Source of the DNA: Ctena decussata
Lineage: Eukaryota; Mollusca; Bivalvia; Lucinida; Lucinidae
Length of the DNA: 64,000 nt
Direction of reading: 5' to 3'
Assembly: GCA_963989385.1 (NCBI GenBank)
Contig: OZ022512.1
Location: 29,533,899 to 29,597,898 of the forward strand
The notes under the pieces were generated by a model, which had not been told where the DNA came from, made no database searches, and worked only from the letters and a program-made list of their open reading frames with translations. Position 1 is the stretch's first letter, and every line of letters starts with the position of its first letter. The position numbers were made by a program, and so were the translations under genes. This document shows, one piece after another, positions 52,483-63,771 of this stretch.

Positions 52483-54738
52483 TGAAGCATCATATTGATT
52501 TTCTGAGAATGCCATTTTCTATAAAATGTGTTTGCTATCTAATCCAGTGATATAAGTCAAATTAATGAAACAATTTATATATATAATTTCTATCTTGGAC
52601 CAGTGGTATATCAGTCTTGGGATTTGCTCCTTATGAGAGTGGAGAGTGTAGTAAACTGACTCAAAGAAAGAAATGATACAAAGTTACAGTGGAATGACAC
52701 TTTAAAAATATCAAGGTTAAATAGTTGATATACCAGCTTTCAAGCACATTTTTCTAATTTATTGATCAGTGGGCCTGAAGTTTGATCTTTGGCCAGCCAT
52801 CTGTCTGTAACAAAGAAGGAAAGTATCTGATAATCAACTTGTAGGACAACCAGTGTGAAGTACAGAATGTGGATTACATTAAATAAACAAATATTTAAAA
52901 AAAGATTAAGAACCTTAACTTGATCAGATCACAATAATCAGACACTTCTTGAAATGTTGGAATCTAACATACGATACAGTGTGGTATTCAATTTCTACCA
53001 AGATGATACTTAATTCATGGAACAGTTGATAACCATTGCCAGTAAGAAGGTCATGCTCAAAACTGTTACATAAACATTATATTTATATGACTGGGTTCAG
53101 TAGGCACAGCCACACATTCAAACAACCCAGAATCAGTGGAAAAGCTGTGCTGTTTAATGCTGAATCAGCATTCTGCTTTTGAAAGTTGTCATGAGAAAAA
53201 TGCAGGAAACACACTGAATGCTTCTCAGATGTTATAATTATGTACACTACAGGATATGGCATGTTATGAAGATCTCATGGTATTACTGTCACATTTTCAT
53301 AACTGTTTAAGACAAAATTTCATCGAATTTAACACATCAGTTGTCACAACAAACTACATACTGGTGGCCAGACACAACAAACTACATACTTGTGGCCAGA
53401 CAAGTGACTGCTGTTCCAACAATGCATGTTATGATATGGCGTTTGTCAGCAGAGGCTACTCCTACCAGCATGATGTTAATGTTCTTCCATGTGGAATACC
53501 TTGTGTCATTGTGATAGATATCTATAGCCAAAGACATTACCTCAGAGCAGTTCCTGGTTTAGTTCTGAAATGCCATACCAAAGGGAGACATTTGTAATTT
53601 CTTGATGCATTACCACTATGGCAATGCAAATGAAGCACACACCTGGTGTATATTAATTTCATTTTGACTCTAGTTATCTCATCAGCCTTTTTGAAATTAA
53701 CTCTGAAGAAAAAGAGTATCTCAGTGGTTGGATTAAGATAGCCTAGAGACATGGACTGAACTAAATTATCATAAACCTGTTGACTGTTGTTATTATGCAC
53801 CATTTCTTTTCTGAGACAGTATACTACCAATCTCTTATTTGTGCTATGAATATGTCTGTATAAGCTAAATGGTTTAAATGTCTTCAAAGCAGGCACAAAA
53901 CATTGAATAAAGATTGATTCAATGGTATGACATTGAATCAGTGTTGATTCAATGTTTATTCAGTATTTTTTCGCAAGTGGGGTTTGATGTTCTTAGTTTT
54001 AAATCATGAATTTGATATATCAGCTTAACAGGAGGCAGAATACACAGTGGATATCTTAATTTGTTTATTTGTAAATTTTAATTAATGAAATCATATGGTA
54101 GATTGGTTGGTTGGATGTTTTGAGTTTAACTGCCCTTTGAGACAATATTTCAGTCTATATCTGGCCGTCTCCCAGAAAGAGGGAGAAAGAAGAGAAATGA
54201 TAGATGAGAGGAAAGATGTCCAGACCACCCTCACCCGCACCTTCTGCAAACACAGTAGGCCTACTATTATCCAAATCAGTAGGATGCCCCAGTACTAGAA
54301 GTTATACACAGCACCACCATGCCAACAGAGCCCCCCCCCTCCACCCCCTCCCCCATATATTGTGGGGAATCACATGACATTTTGTACCTATAGTTGGACA
54401 GATTTATCATTTGTCTGTAATACTCAATAAATTTTCATACAGCAAAGTGCAGGTACCTTGTCACTTTTACAGCAAACCATTACCTGAAAGATGTTTCCAT
54501 GCATGCTGTATTTTTCAAAACAACCTCAAGCAAATTCAGATAACCTTTGCTTGAGCTATTTTGAAAACTACACTCAGAGCATAAAATCATTTAAATAGTT
54601 GTTTGTTTCAACTTAAGACAAGGTATCTGCACTTTTCTTCATGAAAAATCATTTAGGAAATAACAGTTTTGTTTCCCATTCACGTGATTTCCATTTTGTA
54701 AATTAATACGTAGGAAAACCTGCACAGATATACTGGCT
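52483..54738. other. Non-coding; 27-bp-scale tandem duplication near 53343
   Basis: CACAACAAACTACATACTKG..GGCCAGA occurs twice in tandem at 53345-53400. The 113-codon frame at 53256-53597 contains that duplication and has no recognised domain. The C-rich tract near 54328-54353 is simple sequence. No gene supported. Confidence 0.4.
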
Positions 54739-55168
54739 TAGGGCGCATTTACACGAGCAAAGTTTCTATGATGTCACAGAAACTTTAACAAAGAAAGTAC
54801 GACAAACATTTTGCGTTTACACGGAGCAAATTATTTGTTAAAGAAAATGTGCCATAGAATCTTTGTCACATAAACTTTGGCAATGAAATATTTGCTGCAG
54901 TGTTCACACGACCAAATATTATTCGTCAAAGTTACCTGCAGCGATGAAACAAAATCTTCATCACATTTTCCACGCTTGTAGCAATGTTCTTTGTTACATA
55001 ATCTTTAGCAAAGTTCTCCGTTTACACGGACAAATTTAATTTATCGAAGTAACTTTACCATATATATTTGTCAAAGAAACATTGTCATATTTTGGCATTT
55101 ACACGAGCAAATTTTTTGTGACAAACCTACTTTGTCATAGAAACTTCGGTCGTGTAAACGCGCCCTTA
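54739..55168. mobile_element. 430-bp TIR element, TTAGGGCGCATTTACACGA ends
   Basis: Left TTAGGGCGCATTTACACGA..AAAGTTTCTATGA and right (inverse) TAAGGGCGCGTTTACACGA..AAGTTTCTATGA. The interior repeats TTTACACG and CTTTGTCA/TGACAAAG words in both orientations. The TAGGGCGCGTTTACACG-type terminus suggests hAT, but the 8-bp duplication could not be confirmed. Confidence 0.75.
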
Positions 55169-55916
55169 TAGATGCTCAGATTAGCTTATGCTCATGCAAG
55201 GACACTATAATTGGAAAATTTATAAGGTCCATTATTTGGGAAAACTGCACATATGGACAAGCTAGTCTGGGCTCCAGTTTTTGGAGATGCTTTAAAGTGG
55301 CAGCTTTTCAAAATTTAGCTCTAGTATAAAAGATTTTGTTACCATTTCTGGAAAAAAAATAAAATAAAAAAATAATAAAGAACTTACATAATCTTTTATT
55401 TTCCTTCTGTTTACCAAGTGCACATTTATCATACTTATCCACCTATAAGATGAAGGGTTCCCCTTCCATAAATTACCCTTAACCCTTTTTCGACCAGTGG
55501 ACTTGCCCATCCTTATAATGTGGATGAGTCCATTTCTAATTCTAGGGGTTTCTAGTAGAGGTTTTCACTTTTATTGTATTTTCCATAGAAATTCCTGTAA
55601 GCAAACAGTATTGACCCTGAACAGATTCCACATTCTGCCACATCTTAACTGAGGAGTGCTGTAGGCATATGTCAACCAAGACGGATTTCTGGTCTCAAAA
55701 GGGTTAATATGTCATTTAACTTCGAAGACTCGCCAGTATGCATTCTGTCTATATGAATGCTTTTGGAAGTAAAGATAGTAAACCAGGAATCAATCGTTGT
55801 GCTGGCTTGCATTTGGTGTAAAATCACATCATCATCCATCGCGTATTAGATACCCAGCCTGTATTTAATATCCATTCATAGTCAGATATTAACTGTGTCA
55901 CAGGATTAAGTTGGCC
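55169..55916. other. Non-coding, no feature recognised
   Basis: A/T-rich sequence; the 72-codon minus frame here is low-complexity. No gene supported. Confidence 0.45.
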
Positions 55917-56379
55917 TTCTCACCAATATATGGTAAAACCTTTGATCCATGATCCAAGGTGACAGCATGCTCACATCATAGCTCAGAAGAGATGTTTTGT
56001 GATAATGTCTCAGGTGAGCGGTTCAGGGCCTCATGGCCCTCTTGTTTTTTTTGTCTGTGTCATCATTCTAGAATTTGAAAAGACTCCGTTTGCTACTAAC
56101 TAACCTATTAACAATATTCTTTCAAACATAAGCCTCTCTAATTGACTCGCCGCATAACTGCAACAAAAATTACGCTGATCATGATTGTTTATCAACCCAT
56201 TATTAATTCGTAAATGTAAATACCGTACGGTCAAACAATACTTGCGTTGATTAGGTTATTCACGCACGCTTACAATGTATTAATTGAACCGTTATCAGCG
56301 CCGAAAAAATGCATTGCGAATCATATGCCTTGTCTGTAAAGGTATATGTACTTGTATAGAAACTTGCATTTACTGTACC

Positions 56380-56560
56380 TACCTTGACAAAATTCCATGC
56401 GTGATGCGAGAAAGTTTCTCGCATACATCATTCTATGAATTTCACGCGAGATGCGAGGAATTTTCTTGCGTGGAACGTGGGGATTTTCAAACACGCGAGG
56501 AAGTTTAGTGTGAAATGCGTGAGAGTTGCGAGAGAATCTCGTGGATTTTAATCCCTTCCT
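56380..56560. repeat. CGCGAG-rich inner right arm of composite
   Basis: GATGCGAG, CACGCGAG and TCTCGC words in both orientations mirror the stretch at about 33860-34080 on the left. The overlapping frames on both strands (56284-56825) are produced by these words. Confidence 0.6.
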
Positions 56561-56737
56561 CGCGATTTTAAGTGTCACGCGAGAGCGTGTCAGATCAAGT
56601 CTTCACGTTGCGTGTACTGTATCATGTATAGAAGTCTCGGCAGGAAGCAAGAGATCGTGGAGAGTTTCGGCAGAAGCCAAATATGATGTACAGTCTCTGC
56701 AGGAAGCGAAAATTGGCGGAATCGATTATACCCTGTG

Positions 56738-56750
56738 TTATTTCCATATT
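56738..56750 (+). repeat. 13-bp flanking duplication, right
   Basis: TTATTTCCATATT directly after ATTATACCCTGTG; identical to 33572-33584 in sequence and orientation. Confidence 0.9.
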
Positions 56751-56942
56751 AGGATTTTCAAAGACTTCTGCGATTGCAAATGCCTTGAGGCTAGGGCCAT
56801 ACAGAGTACTGAATCTGATTGGTAGTTATAAATTTTGCTAACCCCTCCATCATAAACCTAAGCTTTATTTGTCAGTTATCATGGTTATAGCACATGAATT
56901 ACAACATAAATACGTATAACACTGTCCAAGTATAATATAACC

Positions 56943-57264
56943 TACCATATTTTTTTTGGTTATAAGACAGAGGGTTTTCCCTACCAAAACAATCTGAAAA
57001 ATCTAGTTCCATCTTATAAGATGGATCTAGATTTTTGGGATTACCCCCTAATGTGCTTAAGTATTGGGACACCTAAAATAATAAATTTTCCATTTGTCCC
57101 AAATGGAAAATTAATTATTTTTAGGTGTCCCAATATATATGCACATTACAGGAGTTAGGCAGGGAAAACCCCATATCATAGCAGAATTTTATAAGACTGA
57201 TTTAGATATTTGGGGTTATTCTAGAGAGGGCAAAACCCCACCTTATAGCCGAATAAATACGGTA
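56943..57264. mobile_element. GGCTATAAG-family MITE, interrupted
   Basis: Left TACCATATTTTTTTTGGTTA..TAAGACAGAGGGTTTT and right (inverse) TACCGTATTTATTCGGCTAT..AAGGTGGGGTTTT. The central hairpin AATCTAGTTCCATCTTATAA / GATGGATCTAGATTTTT is split from the right half by the nested palindrome 57050-57147. Confidence 0.8.
57050..57147. mobile_element. Nested ~98-bp palindromic MITE
   Basis: AATGTGCTTAAGTATTGGGA at the left, central TTTTCCATTTGTCCCAAATG, right TGTCCCAATATATATGCACA followed by TT. A nearly complete palindrome of the family at 52241. Confidence 0.85.
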
Positions 57265-58317
57265 CTTTTCTGTTACCCAGAACCCCAGGTAAAGGTGGCT
57301 AATAAGTGATCACAGCATTGTTTTTGAAGAAATAAAAGAAAAATTACCCTACTATTTCAGCTGACTCTTATGATCTCAAACACTGATATCTCAAAGTTCT
57401 CTCTGATATCAAGTATTTTTATTCTGTACATTTCTCTCTCGTTATCTCAAGCTACCGATACCTCAAAGTACCCGCTTAGTGTCAAGTTATTTTATTTTGT
57501 ACATTTCTCTCCAGTTACCTCAAACTAACGAAAAAACACTGCCATTTTTTTTTTTTTTTCAGAAAAGATGTGAGGAGCTTTTGCATTGTAAAATCGCCTC
57601 AAAATCTTTCAGCAAAAAATATTACTGGAATTGATTTTGTGAAAATTTAAGACTTAAGGAGTCTTTGACCTAGGACTTTGTAAAACTAATGATGCTCTGA
57701 ACAACTGGGCCCAGTGGTTTAAGATTAACAGCATCGTTAGTTAACAAGGTGCTATATTTTCAAACATATTGTACGAAAAAACAGTGCCATGTTTTGCTGA
57801 GAAAAAAAGTGAGGAACTTTGCAACTATTGCCATGAACAACTGGGCTCAGGTGATTTTTTTCCAGGAACTAAAATTTTCACCCACCTTTGATTAACCATA
57901 TATGAGTTAAATATTCTTTAAATGACAGTTTAACTCAACCAACATATGCAGCTTACTGTATACCCTCTGTTGGCTTTGAGAGGATATGATACAAGTGTCT
58001 GGTGATTGGCCAGCGTGAACTCTTAAACAAGCTTTCTATGGACATGATGGTGTACACAAGATGGGTGTTAAAGTATCTATGAACAGCAAATCTGTGAAAT
58101 GCTTTGGTCTAGCTATAAACACGTTTTGTTCCTGTACATTACTTAGGGTACAATACAAGGTTTTGATGAACAGTAAAGGCTGTGATCAGAATATATGGAT
58201 GTGTAGGCTGGTTCGGGTCTTTGCTGTTAGCATATGCCATACCTGTAAGCCCCCTATTCCATGTCTCGTATGACTTTACCAAGTTCAAAATCGAATACAG
58301 GATCAACATACTTCTAC
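57265..58317. other. Non-coding, no feature recognised
   Basis: Contains repeated words CTCTGATATCAAG/CTCTCTCGTTATCTCAA (57395-57530) suggesting an old tandem, and a T-run near 57547-57560. No gene supported. Confidence 0.45.
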
Positions 58318-58562
58318 TATATGAGCCGCGACACGAGAAAACCAACAATGTGGTTGTGCGCCCAGCGCAGACTCAGATCAGCCTGGGCATCCGCCCAGTC
58401 TGATCAGAGTCTTCGCTGTCCGCATGAAAGTAGCTTAGACTCTAAGCTACCCCTTAAGTGCTTAGCGAAGAGTCTGATCAGACTGGGCGGATGCCAAGGC
58501 TGATCTGAGTCTGCGCTGGCCGCACGACCACATTCTTGGTTTTGTCGTGTCGCAGCTCATAT
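58318..58562. mobile_element. GAGCYGCGACACGAG MITE, copy 4
   Basis: Left ATATGAGCCGCGACACGAGA and right (inverse) ATATGAGCTGCGACACGACA. The arms run through CAGTCTGATCAGA on both sides. The best-preserved copy of the family in the window; overlapping short frames derive from it. Confidence 0.9.
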
Positions 58563-58729
58563 GTTATAAAAGCTTCAAATCCAGTTTCATTTGATTCAAC
58601 TAAATTAGGGAAGGAAACGTGTTATTGTAAAGGTTGCTTACTGACCTCTGTGCCGCAAATGAGTTGCAGCAATCGCAATCCAAAGAAAACATACTTATTG
58701 GGACACCTCATACTTTTCATTAGAATATC

Positions 58730-58930
58730 AGAGCTCCAGATAAGAGGGGGTATTGAGGATAATTCAAAGATAATTTTTCTTATTTCTCAACGAAAACATA
58801 TGTTGTGACCCCTCATTAGAACCGTCTCGACGAGACGGTTCTAATGATGGGTCACAAAATATGTTTTTATGGAGAAATATGGCTAATTATCCCAAAATTA
58901 TCTCTGTTACCCCTTCTTATCTGGAGCACT
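58730..58930. mobile_element. AGAGCTCC palindromic MITE
   Basis: Left AGAGCTCCAGATAAGAGGGG, centre CATTAGAACCGTCTCGACGA and its inverse, right CCCTTCTTATCTGGAGCACT. Same family as 31038-31237. Confidence 0.85.
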
Positions 58931-58934
58931 GAAC

Positions 58935-59140
58935 ATAGACAAGTCAGAGTTACAGAGTAGGTGGGGCTTTGAGGATAATTTGGATTTAATTTTTCTTATT
59001 TCTCAACATTAACATAATGTTGTGGCCACTCAGTATAATTATCTTACCGAGAGAGGTCAAAACATGTTTTTTATGGAGAAATACAGAAAATTATCCCTAA
59101 ATTATCTCTGTTACCCCTTCTTATCTTGAGCACTGGGTAT
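58935..59140. mobile_element. Diverged adjacent copy of the same palindromic MITE
   Basis: TTTGAGGATAATTTGGATTT..TTCTTATTTCTCAACATTAA on the left and GTTTTTTATGGAGAAATACA..CCCCTTCTTATCTTGAGCAC on the right. The centre is decayed. It lies directly beside the copy at 58730. Confidence 0.65.
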
Positions 59141-59189
59141 TTATCTTTATCCTATCAGGGAATGTCTTACGGAATTGTTGGCAAATACT

Positions 59190-59420
59190 GCTTTTCCTTC
59201 TTCTCTGTGGCCTAGTCCATAAGAGCACTTACTTTTAAACATAAGGGCTCTCAATGCTGTCGGTTTGAGCCTCGCTCTGTGTACAAGTGAGAAAGCCACA
59301 CCCTGCTTATGGAAGATCAGGTGCTTTTTACCAGGAGCTTGAGTTTTTGCCCACCTCTGCTTAATGATTGGCTGGATATAAGTAAAATATGCTTGAAAGG
59401 GTTGTAAAACACATATAAAA
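59190..59420 (+). mobile_element. Probable tRNA-derived SINE
   Basis: A-box-like GTGGCCTAGTCCATAAGAGC and B-box-like GGTTTGAGCC spaced about as in a tRNA, followed by a non-tRNA body. Decayed; no target duplication found. Confidence 0.45.
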
Positions 59421-59484
59421 AACAAAATATTTATTCTCAAATTCATTGTTCTAATATTATTATTGCTTTAAATACTAATCTCAG

Positions 59485-59595
59485 GTGAGACAGATAGCTC
59501 AAAGTTTTGGGACAGCAAGACAAGGGGAGCTAATGGTGGACAGAAAGGGGAACTACTCTGGGATCTGGATGCTGTCAGCCATTGTTTTACTGATG
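59485..59595 (+). CDS. HECW-like E3 ubiquitin ligase, second coding exon
   Basis: An internal exon of 111 nt bounded by CTAATCTCAG and GTAAGA, phase 1 at both ends. Joined to the first exon it reads through GLFPFGE and then SSKFWDSKTRGANGGQKGEL and LWDLDAVSHCFTD. This matches the HECW_N domain order of vertebrate HECW1/2, in which a WD/LD-S/Y-K-N/T-RG-x-x-G-x-x-x-G stretch follows the DWIG motif. The domain lies N-terminal to the C2 domain in this family. No frameshift or stop is present. Confidence 0.92.
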
Positions 59596-60215
59596 GTAAG
59601 AAAATTTAAGAAAGTTTTGCTATCATAGTTGATTTTTAAGAACTTTTTGCTATAAAAACAAGTCCCAATGAGCCCTAACAGTATATACAGTCAGTGTAAA
59701 CAGATTATATTCAGTGTCTGGCATGTCGGTCCATTTATAGAACAGTCTTTCATACACTCTGTGTCAGTCTGAACATCAGACCAGCGTAGATTGTATAAAC
59801 AACTTGGAAGTGGCTATTGACATTCCATTTTCAAAGTCTTTTATACACTTCTTGTCAGTCTCATCATTGAACTGGCATGGATTATATAAACATCTTGAAA
59901 GTGGCTATTGACTGCCAGCTGGCAATGGCAAACATTTGCTATTGACAATCTCCTGTCAATAGCAAATATTCACTGTTGCCAGCTGGCTGTCAGTAGCAAT
60001 CTGTAAAGGAATTTTCTTAAAATCGATTGGTATAAATGTTCAGGCTGGTTTGACATCTGTTATTTGCAGCTATGTTATTGTTTTTAATTTATCAAGAAAT
60101 AGATCAGCTCTAGCAGTAAATTCTTGAGTAACGGAGGTCAGTTTTAAAGTAGATCATATCAGGAGTGCGGAAATTTTGCAAATCATCTGATGTAAATTTT
60201 GTCATCTTTTTTTTT
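59596..60215. other. Start of intron 2; hairpin and short tandem
   Basis: Around 59790-59910 a segment ending TTGGAAGTGGCTATTGAC / TTGAAAGTGGCTATTGAC occurs twice in tandem (~90-bp unit). From about 59904 to 60001 an inverted repeat (CTGCCAGCTGGCAAT.. and inverse) forms a hairpin. No gene. Confidence 0.6.
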
Positions 60216-63200
60216 AGCTCACCTGTGAAGGTGAGCTTATAGTATAGCCTTGGTCCGTCGTCCGTCGTCGGCGTCGTCGGCGTCGTCCACACTTTTAAAC
60301 ATCTTCTTCTCAGAAACCACTGGGTGGATTTCATATGGAGCCTTAACAGGATGGGGGAACGAAAGTTTATATATTTGGTCCAGGTCACATGACCAAGATG
60401 GCCGCCACGCCCATATATGGTAAAAACCCTTCAAAAATCTTCTTCTCCAGAACCAAAAGGCCTATGACCTTGAAACTTGGTATGTAGCATCGGGCATGCG
60501 GGCCCATCATAATTTATATAAATCATGACCTTGTGATGACCTTGACCTAATTTATGGCATGGTCAACTTTGGTACGTTAGGCTTTTATATGGGAAAACGC
60601 TTAAACGGTGGATTTCTCAGAAACTGTTTAAGTCTAAGGTACAATACTTGGTATACATGGTTGACTAAATGACCAGATGAAGATATTATGTCACTAAAGG
60701 TCAAGGTCATTCCTTCGGACCATCCGTCGTCAGATTTTCAAACATCTTCTCCTCTGAAACCACTGGGCCGATTGAAGCCAAATTTCATATGGAGTCTCAG
60801 TGGGACGGGGGAACGAAAGTTTATATATTTGGTCCAGGTCACATGACCAAGATGGCCGCCACGCCCATATATGGTAAAAACCCTTCAAAAATCTTCTTCT
60901 CCAGAACCAAAAGGCCTATGACCTTGAAACCTGGTATGTAGCATTGGGCATGCGGGCCCATCATAATTTATATAAATCATGACCTTGTGATGACCTTGAC
61001 CTAATTTACAGGATAGTCAACTTTGGTACGTTAGGCTTTTATATAAGAAAACGCTTAAACGGTGATTTCTCAGAAACTGTTTAAGTCTAAGGTACAATAC
61101 TTGGTATACATGGTTGACTAAATGACCAGATGAAGATATTATGTCACTAAAGGTCAAGGTCATTCCGTCGGACCATCCGCCGTCAAGATTTTCAAACATC
61201 TTCTCCTCTGAAACCACTGGGCCGATTGAAGCCAAATTGCATATGGAGTCTCAGTGGGATGGGGGAAGGAAAGTTTATATAATTATTTGGTCCAGGTCAC
61301 ATGACCAAGATGGCCGCCATGCCCATATTTGGTAAAAACCCTTCAAAAATTGTCTTCTCCAGAACCAAAAACCCTATGACCTTGAAACTTGGTGTGTAGC
61401 ATCAGGCATGCGGGCTCATCATAGTTTATACAAATCATGCCCTTGCGTTGACCATGACCTAATTTACGGGATGGTCAACTTTGGTACGTTAGGCTTTTAT
61501 ATGGGAAAACGCTTAAACAGTGCATTTCTCAGAAATTATTTAAGTCTAAGGTACAATACTTGGTATACATGATCGACTAAATGACCAGATGAAGATATTA
61601 TGTCACTAAAGGTCAAGGTCATTCCGTCAGACCATCCGTCTTCAAGATTTTCAAACATCTTCTCCTCTGAAACCACTGGGCCGATTGAAGCGAAATTTCA
61701 TATGGAGTCTCAGTGGGATAGGGAAACAAAATTTTATACCCGGGGTCTGGGTCACATGACCAAGATGGCCGCCATGCCCATATATGGTAAAAACCCTTCA
61801 AAAAACTTCTTCTCCAGAACCAAAAGGCCTATGACCGTGAAACTTGGTATGTAGCATTCGGCATGCGGACCCATCATATTTTATACAAATCATGACCTTG
61901 CGTTGACCGTGACCTAATTTACGGCATGGTCAACTTTGGTATGTTAGGCTTTTTTATTGGAAAACGCTTAAACAGTGGATTTCTCAGAAACTATTTAAGT
62001 ATTAGGTACAATACTTGGTATACATGGTCGACTAAATGACCAGATGAAGGTATTATGTCACTAAAGGTCAAGGTCATTCCGTCGGACCATCCTTCGTCAA
62101 GATTTTCAAACATCTTCTCCTCTTAAACCACTGGGCCGATTGAAGCGAAATTTCATATGGAGTCTCAGTGGGATGGGGGAACGAAAGTTTATACCCGGGG
62201 TCTGGGTCACATGACCAAGATGGCCACCATGCCCATATATGGTAAAAACCCTTCGAAAATCTTCTTCTCTAGAACCAAAAGGCCTATGACCTTGAAACTT
62301 GGTATGTAGCATCGGGCATGCTGGCCCATCATAGTTTATACAAATGATGACCATGTGTTGACCTTGAATTAATTTACGACATGGTCAACTTTGGTATGTT
62401 AGGCTTTTATATGGGAAAACGCTTATACAGTGGATTTCTCAGAAACTATTTAAGTCTTAGGTACAATACATGGTATATATGGTCAACTAAATGACCAGAT
62501 GAAGATATTATGTCACTGAAAGGTCAAGGTCATTTTGTGGGTCTGTCCGTCATCAAGATTTTCAAAACATCTACGCCTCTGAAACCACTGGTCTGATTGA
62601 AGCGAAATTTCATATGGAGTCTAAGTGTGATCAGGGAATAAAAGGTTGTTCTCAGGGTCTTGACCAAGATGGCCACCATGCCCGTATATGGTAAAAACCC
62701 TTCAAAATCTTCTTCTCCAGAACCAAAAGGTGTATGACCTTGAAACTTGGTATGTAGCTTTGGGCACTCAAGCCCATCATAGTTTATACAAATGATCGTG
62801 CGTTGACCTTGACCTAATTTATGACACTGTCAACTTTGGTACATTATGTAGGCTTTTATATGGGAAAATGCTTAAACAGTGGATTTTTCAGAAACTATTT
62901 AAGTCTAAGGTGCAATATTTGGTATATATGGTTGACTAAATGACCAGATGAAGATATTTTGTCGTTAAAGGTCAAGGTCATTCTTTGACTTTTGTACAAG
63001 GTCATTGAGATTCTGTCACCCGTCAACATTTTCAAACATCTTCTCAGAGGCCACTAAGGTCAATTGAAGCCATATTTCATATGGAGCTTCACTGGCTTAA
63101 AGGGACCATAGTTTGTTCAGATGGTCTTGGTCACTTGTTAAAGGACTTCTCCTCTGAAACTACTGGGCCAATTTTAATTAAATTTCATAAACAGCCTTCA

Positions 63201-63740
63201 GGCAAAGCGGGAAAGAAACTTTATATATTTGGTCGAGGTCACATGACCAAGATGGCCACCATGCCCATATATGGCAAAACCCCAAAAAAAATCTTTTTCT
63301 CCAGAACCACTGGGCCATTTGCCTTGAAACTTGGTATGTAGCATCTGGAACTCTAGTACTACTAAGTTTATATAAATGATGAACTTGGATTGACCTTGAC
63401 CTGTTTTGCCACAAGGTCAAATTTGGGCTCTAATGCTTTTGAGTGGGAAAAGCTAAAAAAAAGTGCATTTTTGTGTTGCTATTGTGCTCTGTGATATGGA
63501 AATGCAGACAATTTGAACCCCTAGGAATTCTAGGGGTCAAGATTGTTCAGTGACCTTGGCTTAAGGTAATTTGTCTGTAATTTGTCAACATTTTTAAAGG
63601 ACTTTTCCTCTGAAACTACAGAACCAATTTCAATTAAATTTCATATGCAGCCTTCAGGCAAAGTGGGAAAAAAATTCGTATATTCGGTCCAGGTCATATG
63701 ACCAAGATGGCCACCATGGCCATATATGGCAAAAACCTTG

Positions 63741-63771
<31 letters not shown>

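Larger units (their letters stand above)
35060..56045 (+). mobile_element. Candidate 21-kb Helentron bounded by AGCTCACC-type ends
   Basis: The 5' end AGCTCACCTGAGCCAGAGGC (35060) is preceded by a T-run. The 3' end has CAGGTGAGC (56011-56019), hairpin AGGGCC-TCAT-GGCCCT (56025-56040), then CTTGT (56041-56045) followed by Ts. These match the ends of elements A (10232) and C (60216). Array units fill 35100-38000, and a remnant with ATATATGGTAAAACC lies at 55950 just before the 3' end, as expected if a unit array once joined both ends. The Rep-helicase-endonuclease ORF lies between. Alternatively the two ends may belong to separate truncated copies, or the ORF may be a separate insertion with its own 3' end near 50357. 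Confidence 0.5.
33585..56737. mobile_element. 23-kb nested composite with CACAGGGTATAAT inverted ends
   Basis: The left end CACAGGGTATAATTAATTCC and right end (inverse CACAGGGTATAATCGATTCC) continue as inverted arms. Both have GCCAATTTTCGCTTCCTGC, GCTTCC/GAGACT units, then GTACACGCAACGTGAAGA and GATCTGACACGCTCTCGCG, reaching about 33860 on the left and about 56560 on the right. The left arm carries extra palindromic units. Perfect 13-bp direct repeats flank the whole. The interior holds an AGCTCACC-type element (35060-56045), a BEL retrotransposon, the Helentron ORF and smaller MITEs. If the AGCTCACC element is removed, only about 2.2 kb remains, probably the original transposon. No transposase for these ends is recognised, and the 13-bp duplication is longer than usual for cut-and-paste elements, so the superfamily is open. 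Confidence 0.7.
32653..59484 (+). other. First coding intron of the HECW-like gene (26.8 kb)
   Basis: Starts GTAAGT and ends CTAATCTCAG. Most of it is accounted for by the mobile elements listed within it, in particular the 23-kb composite 33585-56737. The 2541-codon Helentron ORF and the BEL gag lie in the same orientation as the host gene, so host transcription reads through them in sense. Confidence 0.85.

Noticed and set aside
53256..53896. 113-codon + and 119-codon - ORFs
   Set aside because: Overlapping frames on opposite strands, one including a tandem duplication, with no recognisable domain or splice sites.
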